64,000 nt of DNA, from contig JBGCFQ010000011.1 of the NCBI GenBank assembly GCA_045106985.1, positions 1-64,000 on the forward strand. Reading direction: 5' to 3'. Numbering within the stretch: position 1 is the first letter of the stretch; each line of letters starts with the position of its first letter. Source of the DNA: JAUIET01 sp045106985 (GTDB lineage: Bacteria > Pseudomonadota > Gammaproteobacteria > Pseudomonadales > JAUIET01). Shown here piece after piece: positions 35,397-42,655 of this stretch. A model generated the notes under the pieces. That model was not told the DNA's origin. It made no database searches and saw only the letters and a program-made list of their open reading frames with translations. The position numbers and the translations under genes are program-made.

Positions 35397-35888
35397 CTAG
35401 CTGCCACTTTGTACAAAGCTCATTCCACGGCCAAATAGGTCGCGCCCAGTCTCTTCCAGGCTCAGCACGTGTGGTATCAAGATAGACTCTTTCCACCAAG
35501 GGTCTTCGTCCACTGAGATTGCAGGAAGCGCCATAAGTACAACGAGTGATATGATAACACCGCGCAACACGCCAAAGCTTGCGCCTAGTACTCTATCCAG
35601 CCCTTTTAAACCTGCGGCCGACACCAATTGAGCAAGTAAGCGACTGATCATAGAACCTATAACCATGGTAAATATCCATAAAGCGCCAAACGCCACCATC
35701 TGACGAAGCGACGGCGTTGCTATTGTGTCAACCAATCGGTCAGCCAATACCCCACTAAACATCCAGGCCACGAGCAGCGCAGCTACCCAGACAGCCAGTG
35801 CCATTGCCTCCCGAATCAAACCTCGAGTCAGACCCACCAAAGAGGAAAGTCCGATAATCGCAACAATCGCCCAATCAGCCCAGTTCAT
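35397..35888 (-). CDS. cvpA: CvpA family membrane protein
   Basis: CvpA is a small inner-membrane protein, first tied to colicin V production and later to envelope stress tolerance; the mechanism is unknown. The 163-residue protein has about four hydrophobic segments, starting NWADWAIVAIIGLSSLVGLTRG, with the family GLKGLDRVLGASFGVLRG near residue 95. It overlaps the SPOR gene by 4 nt and lies 59 bp before purF, the conserved cvpA-purF arrangement. Confidence 0.95.
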   Translation of the reverse strand: MNWADWAIVAIIGLSSLVGLTRGLIREAMALAVWVAALLVAWMFSGVLADRLVDTIATPSLRQMVAFGALWIFTMVIGSMISRLLAQLVSAAGLKGLDRVLGASFGVLRGVIISLVVLMALPAISVDEDPWWKESILIPHVLSLEETGRDLFGRGMSFVQSGS

Positions 35889-36439
35889 GTTTCTTCCGGT
35901 GTGTATTTAACGACTAGCGATTTAACCGAGTACTGCTTATCAATCTTCAGCTTAATGCTGTCGGCGCGACGCTTATCGAACTTCGGACCAACATACACCC
36001 GCATTACGGGACCCTCGTCCCCACTACCCTGTCGGCCGTATGCGCGAAATCCATCCTTTATCAGCTTCTCAACAAGCTTGTTTCCGTTAGCGACATCACT
36101 CAAAGTCGCAACTTTTACCGACCAAGCATCTCTGAGTACAGGAGACGTCTGATCAACGTCTACGGACGGAATTTTAGCCTCTGGCGCGACATCTTGCTTT
36201 TCGCCCTCAAAGTTACCGTTAACCGGCTTATCGGCCGTATTTGGCCATCCGATCTTGTTATCATCTGGTTTCTCGCGTTGCTCAGCCTGCCATTCCTGAA
36301 CAGCTGGTGGCTTGGGGATTTGCGATTCCTTGCTAAGTTGAATCTCCTCAGCAGAATCAAACAAAAAGGGCCAGGCTATAGCGAGAATCGCCAACAATAC
36401 TACGGCTCCGACAAGGCGGATTTTCAACCCTTCATCCAT
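35885..36439 (-). CDS. dedD: SPOR domain protein (DedD-like)
   Basis: DedD is a division-site membrane protein whose SPOR domain binds denuded septal peptidoglycan. The 184-residue protein has a short cytoplasmic start, one membrane helix at about residues 8-27, a Pro/Lys/Glu-rich linker and a C-terminal SPOR domain (about 105-182) with WSVKVATLSD, ANKLVEKLIKDGFRAYGRQ and MRVYVGPKFDKRRAD. It overlaps folC by 8 bp and cvpA by 4, the usual folC-dedD-cvpA order. Confidence 0.92.
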   Translation of the reverse strand: MDEGLKIRLVGAVVLLAILAIAWPFLFDSAEEIQLSKESQIPKPPAVQEWQAEQREKPDDNKIGWPNTADKPVNGNFEGEKQDVAPEAKIPSVDVDQTSPVLRDAWSVKVATLSDVANGNKLVEKLIKDGFRAYGRQGSGDEGPVMRVYVGPKFDKRRADSIKLKIDKQYSVKSLVVKYTPEET

Positions 36440-37802
36440 CTAGACTTCCTACCAGCTTAAAATACTTTAACGCCGCCGCAACAGTAAAAAACGAGCCGAA
36501 GACAACTAAATTGTCCCCGGGCTGCGCTTCAGACAAGGCAGACTTAATTGCAGTGTCTACAGATGAACAGCTAGCAGTCGACACGGCAGGAGAATCGATC
36601 TTTAGATAGGCCTCAATAGCCTTATTTGCTTCCGCTCTCTGGTTGCCGGGCAATTCTGCCAGAAACCAGCCATCAATTACATCACTAATGAGGCTCACCA
36701 TTGTTTGCCAGTCCTTGTCAGCCATAACAGCGAACACAGCCAACGTTCGATTGGCTCTTATTTCTTTGGCGCCATCCGCAGTACTGTCTATAGCTTGCCC
36801 CATTTGCGAACGCTGCATGCAGTTTCGAAGGTGTATAGTCGCCGCGGGGTTATGGGCAACATCGAGCAACACTGAAACACCAGCATGGCTCAGGGCTTGT
36901 TGTCGACCAGGAAGAGCAAGCACATTAAACTTGGACGTGGCCTCTTTTGTGACACTCTCTTGAGTGAGTAATTCCAAAACTTGCAGCGCAGCAGCAATAC
37001 TGCTCGGATGTAAACCAGGGTCGTGAAAAACGAAGGCTGCAGACTTTTTAGAGTGCCATTCAAGGCGGTCGGTACGCCGTGATATTTCGAAGTCTTCGCT
37101 GAGGAAATAGCTATCGGCCTGCAATGTTCTAGCAAGCTCCCTAATGCTACTAGGGGGGCTAAGGTCGGCACAGACAAACTTGATTCCCGGGCGCAGAATG
37201 CCCGCTTTCTCTGCACCGATTAACTCGCGCGTGTCTCCCAACCAGTCCTGATGGTCCAAGTCTATCTGCGTTATAACGGCGATATCAGCCGGCACTATGT
37301 TAATGGCATCCAATCTGCCACCCAATCCGACTTCAAGAATGGCCACATCTGGTTTACGCTGGCGACAAAGTAGCAGAGCGGCGAGTGTAGAGAATTCGAA
37401 AAATGTCAGCGCTGTGCTGCCTCTGGCAAACTCGATCTGCGCTAGCACAGAGCAGAGTTCAGTATCGCTGACGGGGTTGCCATCAAATTCGAAACGCTCC
37501 GAATAATGCTCGAAATGTGGAGAAGTATAGACACAAGTGCTTAAGCCAGCGTGCTCGCAGAGATGTTGCAAGGTTGCGATCGTAGAACCTTTGCCATTCG
37601 TGCCTGCGACAACAATAATATTCGTGGCTACTCTAAGGCTGGGTTCTGAGAAAGCGTCGCGCGCACCGCCAGCATCTAAAGGAGCGAGACCCAATCTGAG
37701 AGCAACGTCATAGACCCTATCAAGCCCTAACTCAATCTCGCTAGGGTGAATCTGTTCCATCCAATCGAGCCATTCAGGCAGAGACTTTTGCACGGTGGTC
37801 AA
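36432..37802 (-). CDS. folC: Bifunctional folylpolyglutamate/dihydrofolate synthase FolC
   Basis: FolC adds glutamate to dihydropteroate and extends the folate glutamyl tail. The 456-residue Mur-ligase-like protein has the ATP loop GTNGKGST near residue 68, TSPHFEHYSERF near 93 and EVGLGGRLDAINIV near 157, typical of the family. The C-terminal domain includes LDVAHNPAA. It is 25 bp downstream of accD; pabC at the window start supplies the same pathway. Confidence 0.97.
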   Translation of the reverse strand: MTTVQKSLPEWLDWMEQIHPSEIELGLDRVYDVALRLGLAPLDAGGARDAFSEPSLRVATNIIVVAGTNGKGSTIATLQHLCEHAGLSTCVYTSPHFEHYSERFEFDGNPVSDTELCSVLAQIEFARGSTALTFFEFSTLAALLLCRQRKPDVAILEVGLGGRLDAINIVPADIAVITQIDLDHQDWLGDTRELIGAEKAGILRPGIKFVCADLSPPSSIRELARTLQADSYFLSEDFEISRRTDRLEWHSKKSAAFVFHDPGLHPSSIAAALQVLELLTQESVTKEATSKFNVLALPGRQQALSHAGVSVLLDVAHNPAATIHLRNCMQRSQMGQAIDSTADGAKEIRANRTLAVFAVMADKDWQTMVSLISDVIDGWFLAELPGNQRAEANKAIEAYLKIDSPAVSTASCSSVDTAIKSALSEAQPGDNLVVFGSFFTVAAALKYFKLVGSLDG

Positions 37803-37827
37803 ATCGTTTCAGGCGCCCAGACTGGTC

Positions 37828-38841
37828 CTAACTTTCTTCCGTTTTTTGTTTCTGGCTTGCAACTGGTTCCAAATTTTCTTCAGTGCTCACTTCCTCGTCC
37901 GCCTGATGCTCGATATCTGCATCAATCGTGTGCTCAACCGGCTCTTCCGCACGCTCATGGTCTACCTCGTCAGTAGTTTCCAGCAATTTAAAATTGGTCA
38001 GGTTTGCCAAAAGTCGCGCTATTGTGTCACGCATTTTATGCCTATGCACAATCATGTCTATGGCGCCTTTTTCAAGCAAGAATTCGCTGCGTTGAAACCC
38101 CTCAGGCAGTTTTTGTCGGATTGTTTGCTCAATAATATTTGGACCAGCAAATCCCGCCCTGGCGTTGGGTTCTGCAATATTAATATCGCCCAGCATCGCG
38201 AGGCTGGCAGACACACCACCATAAACCGGGTCTGTCATCACGGATACATAGGGAATTCCGTTTCGCGCCATACGCTCTAATACCGCACTGACTTTTGCCA
38301 TTTGCATAAGAGATATAAGCGCCTCCTGCATCCTGGCCCCACCTGTAGCAGAAAAACACACCAACGGTATGCGATTCTCTAGCGCCGCATTGGCGGCGCG
38401 GGTGAACTTTTCACCCACTGCATAGCCCATGGAGCCACCATGGAAACTAAACTCAAATACGGCAACTATTATCGGCATTCCTTTGAGACTGCCTTGCATT
38501 ACAACCAAAGCGTCTTTTTCTCCGGTAGCCTTCTGCGCGCTGCTGAGGCGGTCCTTGTAGCGCTTTAGATCCTTAAACTTTAGCCGGTCAACAGTTTCAA
38601 CGTCAGTCGCTAGCTCTTCGCGATCCTCTTCATCAAGAAACACATCAAGCCTAGACCGGGCTCCAATACGCATGTGGTGATCACATTTTGGGCATACATC
38701 CAGGCTTTTTTCCAACTCGGGGCCATACAACATCGCCTCACATTTGACACATTTACGCCAAACGCCTTCAGGTACATTTGCGCGGCGTTTAGAGCCCGGA
38801 TTTCGAATACCACTGGGCAGAATTTTGTCCATCCAACTCAT
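37828..38841 (-). CDS. accD: Acetyl-CoA carboxylase carboxyltransferase subunit beta
   Basis: AccD, with AccA, transfers carboxyl from biotin to acetyl-CoA, making malonyl-CoA for fatty-acid synthesis. The 337-residue protein has the zinc finger of Cys31, Cys34, Cys50 and Cys53, then the crotonase-like core with FSATGGARMQE near 183 and MTDPVYGGVSAS near 222. An acidic, low-complexity tail of about 50 residues follows residue 285, longer than in E. coli (304 total). It is downstream of trpA, as in many Gammaproteobacteria. Confidence 0.97.
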   Translation of the reverse strand: MSWMDKILPSGIRNPGSKRRANVPEGVWRKCVKCEAMLYGPELEKSLDVCPKCDHHMRIGARSRLDVFLDEEDREELATDVETVDRLKFKDLKRYKDRLSSAQKATGEKDALVVMQGSLKGMPIIVAVFEFSFHGGSMGYAVGEKFTRAANAALENRIPLVCFSATGGARMQEALISLMQMAKVSAVLERMARNGIPYVSVMTDPVYGGVSASLAMLGDINIAEPNARAGFAGPNIIEQTIRQKLPEGFQRSEFLLEKGAIDMIVHRHKMRDTIARLLANLTNFKLLETTDEVDHERAEEPVEHTIDADIEHQADEEVSTEENLEPVASQKQKTEES

Positions 38842-38917
38842 AATACTAATCTCTTAAAGTACTAGTTCCTATCATGTGGCACCCTATCAGTACAAATACA
38901 ACAGGCCATGCCCACAG

Positions 38918-39712
38918 CTATTGCTTATCTATTGCCCCACGCATTTCTTTTATAAGATGCTCCGCGTGGATCAAGCCAGCGTCCCCATGACCTAACAGCT
39001 CAACTAGTGCGCTACCAACCACAACACCATCGGCAACAGTCGCCAAGCGACTGGCTGATATCGCATCCTTGATTCCAAAGCCTACACATACAGGCAATTT
39101 GGCAAAACCCTTTATTTCGGCTATTTTTTGACTCACTGCGTCCAGGTCCAGAGTTCCTGCTCCAGTTACGCCTTTTAGCGACACATAGTAAAGAAAGCCA
39201 GTTGCCATAGCCGCGATCCTTCTCGATCTCTCGTCAGAAGTAGTTGGCGACAACAAATAAATCGTATCCAGTCCATGCGCACGCAAAAGACTATTAAATT
39301 CCTCGGCTTCCTCAGGGGGTAAATCCACTGTTAGTACACCGTCCAATCCAGCGTCTACCGCCTTATCACAAAACGCCTGATACCCCATTCTTTCTATTGG
39401 ATTGGCATAGCCCATAAGCAACACGGCCGTGCGCTGGTTCGAACTTCTAAACTCCTTAACCATCTGCAACGCGTCGCCAAGACTGGTATTTTTCTCCAGT
39501 GCTCGTTCATGGGCTCGCTGAATGACAGGCCCCTCCGCCATAGGGTCTGAAAATGGCACGCCTAATTCTATAATGTCCGCACCGGCGTCAACAAAGGCGT
39601 GCATCGCGGCAACCGTTATATTCTTGTCTGGGTCGCCAGCTACCAAGTAAGGTATCAAAGCCTTGCGGCCACTAGCCTGCAACTCGTTTAAACGATCACT
39701 TATTCGACTCAA
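38918..39712 (-). CDS. trpA: Tryptophan synthase alpha chain
   Basis: TrpA cleaves indole-3-glycerol phosphate to indole, which is channelled to TrpB. The 264-residue TIM barrel has the catalytic Glu49 in IIELGVPFSDP. At the position of E. coli Asp60 it has Glu60 (MAEG). The phosphate-binding VGFGIK and later VVVGSALVELL are present near residues 210 and 235. It follows trpB by 73 bp. No trp leader peptide was found. Confidence 0.97.
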   Translation of the reverse strand: MSRISDRLNELQASGRKALIPYLVAGDPDKNITVAAMHAFVDAGADIIELGVPFSDPMAEGPVIQRAHERALEKNTSLGDALQMVKEFRSSNQRTAVLLMGYANPIERMGYQAFCDKAVDAGLDGVLTVDLPPEEAEEFNSLLRAHGLDTIYLLSPTTSDERSRRIAAMATGFLYYVSLKGVTGAGTLDLDAVSQKIAEIKGFAKLPVCVGFGIKDAISASRLATVADGVVVGSALVELLGHGDAGLIHAEHLIKEMRGAIDKQ

Positions 39713-39785
39713 TTCTTTGTGCTCCTATCAACTCTTCTTCCATTGCTATCCACCCTTTCCCTGCCTGTCCTTCTCAGATGGACGA

Positions 39786-40988
39786 TTACAAGGTGATGTT
39801 GTCTATGGCCGCAACCGTCAGTATGTCCTTATCCCCACGACCTGACAGGTTTATAATAACGACGTCGTCCTTGTCCATCTCTGGTACGACTTTTTTCGCA
39901 TGAGCCACCGCATGACTAGACTCAAGAGCTGGCATAATCCCCTCCACCAACGTTAACTCGCGAAAGGCGGCAAGGGCCTCATCATCGTTAACGGCGACAT
40001 AATCAACCCGGCCCAAGTCTTTCAACCAAGAGTGTTCTGGGCCAACTCCAGGATAATCAAGCCCAGCCGACACCGAATGAGTTTCTATGATTTGGCCGTT
40101 TTCGTCTTCCATAAGGTAGGTGCGGTTACCATGCAAAACACCAGGTATGCCGCAATTAAGCGGTGCGGCATGCCGTCCAGTTTCAAGGCCATCACCTCCG
40201 GCTTCAACACCAATCATTGCTACATCGGTGTCATTCAAGAAAGGATGGAACAACCCTATTGCATTGGAGCCACCGCCCACGCAAGCAATCAAAGTGTCCG
40301 GTAATTTGCCAGCTTGCGTCAAACATTGCTCTCTCGCTTCGCGACCGATAACACACTGAAAATCACGCACCAACATCGGGTATGGATGTGGCCCGGCTAC
40401 AGTCCCAATAATGTAAAATGTATCATCGACATTACTTACCCAGTCGCGCATCGCCTCGTTCATAGAATCTTTAAGCGTTTGCGAGCCGGAGGTAACTGGC
40501 ACAACCTCAGCGCCAAGCAACTTCATGCGGTAAACATTCAAGGCCTGACGCTTCACATCCTCAGCGCCCATATAGACGACACACTCCAAACCCAGGCGAG
40601 CAGCAACAGTTGCGCTTGCAACCCCGTGTTGACCTGCGCCGGTTTCTGCAATAATTCGAGTTTTACCACTGTACTTGGCCAGCAAAGCCTGTCCTATAGT
40701 GTTGTTAACCTTATGCGCACCCGTGTGGTTTAAATCTTCTCGCTTTAAATACACTTTGGCGCCACCCAACTCGCGACTCCATCGCTCCGCAAAGTACAAA
40801 GGCGAAGGCCGTCCAACATAATTCGCCAAGTCATCGTCAAACTGACGTTGAAACTCAGGGTCGTGCTTAAGCCGCTCATAGCTTTCGCTTAGCTCATCTA
40901 ACGCATGTATTAATGTTTCTGAAACAAAACGGCCACCATAGGGGCCATAATGACCTGAAGGGTCTGGAACATTACTAAAATCATTCAT
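39786..40988 (-). CDS. trpB: Tryptophan synthase beta chain
   Basis: TrpB condenses indole with serine. From the ATG at 40988 the protein is 400 residues, matching E. coli (397); the longer frame to 41042 would overlap trpF by 49 bp and adds family-unlike residues, so I reject it. PLP lysine 93 lies in HTGAHKVNN, the substrate loop ETGAGQHG near 115, and the cofactor-binding GGGSNAIG near 240. Order trpF-trpB-trpA suggests one transcription unit. Confidence 0.97.
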   Translation of the reverse strand: MNDFSNVPDPSGHYGPYGGRFVSETLIHALDELSESYERLKHDPEFQRQFDDDLANYVGRPSPLYFAERWSRELGGAKVYLKREDLNHTGAHKVNNTIGQALLAKYSGKTRIIAETGAGQHGVASATVAARLGLECVVYMGAEDVKRQALNVYRMKLLGAEVVPVTSGSQTLKDSMNEAMRDWVSNVDDTFYIIGTVAGPHPYPMLVRDFQCVIGREAREQCLTQAGKLPDTLIACVGGGSNAIGLFHPFLNDTDVAMIGVEAGGDGLETGRHAAPLNCGIPGVLHGNRTYLMEDENGQIIETHSVSAGLDYPGVGPEHSWLKDLGRVDYVAVNDDEALAAFRELTLVEGIMPALESSHAVAHAKKVVPEMDKDDVVIINLSGRGDKDILTVAAIDNITL

Positions 40989-40993
40989 TTCAA

Positions 40994-41722
40994 TTATCCA
41001 TCGATAGAGGGCTGTAGAGGCAATAGATCTGCCCGTTGGCACTCGTTTATAAAAGCATTCATTTTGGCGGCATCCTTCTTGCCAGGCGACAACTCTACAC
41101 CGCTGCTAACATCTACAGCGTAAGGGCGAACGGTGGTAATGGCAGTCGCAACATTCTCTGGCGTCAATCCACCCGCCAAGATGGCGCCTCGGGCCCCCGA
41201 GTCAAACTGAGACCAATCAAAGGTTTTACCTGTCCCTCCGGCTTGCGACTGATCGAAGGTGTCAAACAAGAAACCGCTTGCTTCAACATGCTGATCCATT
41301 TTGGATCGCTCAACCGAGTTCATCTCCCCTACTCGCAGCACGCTGTAATAAGGTAAACCAAACTGGCGTGCAAAATCAGGGGCTTCATCGCCATGAAATT
41401 GAAGTACGTCTAGGCGGACCGAGCCCAAAACACTAGAGACATACTCTTTACTCGGGTTTACAAATAGGCCTACAACTGTAACAAATGGCGGCATTTGAGC
41501 CACAATAACGTTTACATCAGACGCGCTTACAGCCCGCGGACTGGGTTCATAAAACACAAAGCCCAGAGCATCTGCTCCAGCCGCGACTGCAGCATGGGCA
41601 TCAACAACGCTTGTTATGCCGCAAATCTTGACGCGCGTTCTCTGACGCGCTCCAGCATTTGGCTCAACGGGTATTGATGAGAAATCGCTAGTAGAAGGAT
41701 TCACAGTAAAGCTCGTGAACAA
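40994..41722 (-). CDS. trpF: Phosphoribosylanthranilate isomerase TrpF
   Basis: TrpF carries out the Amadori rearrangement of phosphoribosylanthranilate. The 242-residue TIM barrel has VKICGIT with the catalytic cysteine at residue 34, LGFVFYEPSPRAVS near 52, LQFHGDEAP near 112, LAGGLTPENV near 200 and the acid in DVSSGVE near 217. About 28 N-terminal residues precede the usual start (family length about 205), so a later start cannot be excluded. It ends 5 bp before the trpB ATG. Confidence 0.95.
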   Translation of the reverse strand: MFTSFTVNPSTSDFSSIPVEPNAGARQRTRVKICGITSVVDAHAAVAAGADALGFVFYEPSPRAVSASDVNVIVAQMPPFVTVVGLFVNPSKEYVSSVLGSVRLDVLQFHGDEAPDFARQFGLPYYSVLRVGEMNSVERSKMDQHVEASGFLFDTFDQSQAGGTGKTFDWSQFDSGARGAILAGGLTPENVATAITTVRPYAVDVSSGVELSPGKKDAAKMNAFINECQRADLLPLQPSIDG

Positions 41723-41794
41723 AGCTGGATTATATCAGACTACATAGTGCTTTAAGAAGCACAACCGCCAACGAGCGCTGACTACCGTCACTAT

Positions 41795-42655
41795 TTAAAA
41801 AGAAGGCAGCGACACCAATTCCGGTAGCTCAAAGGAGTCCGGGTATTGCACCCCAACAAAATACAAGCCATCAGGCAACGCGGTCACACCACCCTTGGTG
41901 CGGTCACGAATTCGCAACACTTGTTCAGTCCAACCAAGTGCCTGCTTGCCACTACCTACAGCCATCAGTACGCCCGCAATGTTTCTAACCATATGTTGAA
42001 GAAACGCATTTGCCATGATGTCGACGACCACTAGATGTCTGGAACGATGCACATCTACAGACAACACTCTGCGCACCGGCGATTTTGATTGGCAACCGGC
42101 CGCTCTAAAAGAGCTGAAATCATGTTCGCCAATGAGCGATTGCGCTTCTGTGTGCATGACGTCGGCGTCAAGGGGTTCTCGGCACCAGCTGTGCATTCCG
42201 CTATACAAGCCAGGTTTTACCGAACGGTTGTCGATAATATAGATATAGCGACGCGCCGTTGCAGAGAATCTGGCATGAAACTCAGCACTGCCCTCTATCA
42301 CCCATCTCAATCGTATATCTGATGGTAAATTAGCATTAGCACCTAATCGCCACTGACGAGGCAGTCTTTGTGCGCTGGAATCAAAGTGTATAATTTGACG
42401 CGTAGCATGCACCCCAGAGTCGGTGCGACCCGCGCAAACTGATAGTATAGGTTCATCGGCGACAGCAGAAAGAGCCTGTTCCACAAAATTCTGGACGCCT
42501 GGAGTATTCGGATGAGGCTGGCGTTGCCAGCCAAAATAGCGCTGGCCGTTGTACTCAACCGCCGCGATTACGCGTTGCAGCCCATCAGCCAGCGGCTCGC
42601 TTTCCGGTCGCGTGTTCTCAGGCCTTTGATTTTCAGGCCTTTGATTTTCAGGCAA
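41795..42655 (-). CDS. truA: tRNA pseudouridine synthase A (TruA)
   Basis: TruA forms pseudouridine at positions 38-40 in the anticodon arm. Catalytic Asp79 lies in CAGRTDSGVHA; RRYIYIIDN, FSSFRAAGCQSKSPVR and FLQHMVRNIAG are family segments. The 286-residue reading has an unusual repetitive N-terminus, PENQR-PENQR-PENTR-PES, encoded by a 15-bp tandem repeat that overlaps the fimV stop; family homology begins at about residue 27. The real start may be internal. The start overlaps fimV by 8 bp. Confidence 0.94.
   Translation of the reverse strand: MPENQRPENQRPENTRPESEPLADGLQRVIAAVEYNGQRYFGWQRQPHPNTPGVQNFVEQALSAVADEPILSVCAGRTDSGVHATRQIIHFDSSAQRLPRQWRLGANANLPSDIRLRWVIEGSAEFHARFSATARRYIYIIDNRSVKPGLYSGMHSWCREPLDADVMHTEAQSLIGEHDFSSFRAAGCQSKSPVRRVLSVDVHRSRHLVVVDIMANAFLQHMVRNIAGVLMAVGSGKQALGWTEQVLRIRDRTKGGVTALPDGLYFVGVQYPDSFELPELVSLPSF
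42601..42654. repeat. 15-bp tandem repeat at the fimV/truA junction
   Basis: TTTCAGGCCTTTGAT is present as two near-perfect 15-bp units (42616-42630 and 42631-42645) plus a partial third (42646-42654) and a degenerate copy at 42601-42615. The period is a multiple of three, so it adds five residues per copy (PENQR) to the truA N-terminus. Copy-number change would not shift the frame. Confidence 0.8.

Noticed and set aside
40989..41042. 18-codon extension of trpB
   Set aside because: It would overlap trpF by 49 bp and adds residues not seen in the family; the ATG at 40988 gives standard length.
39713..41042. trp attenuator or leader peptide
   Set aside because: No Trp-rich short frame or competing hairpins found upstream of trpF or trpB.
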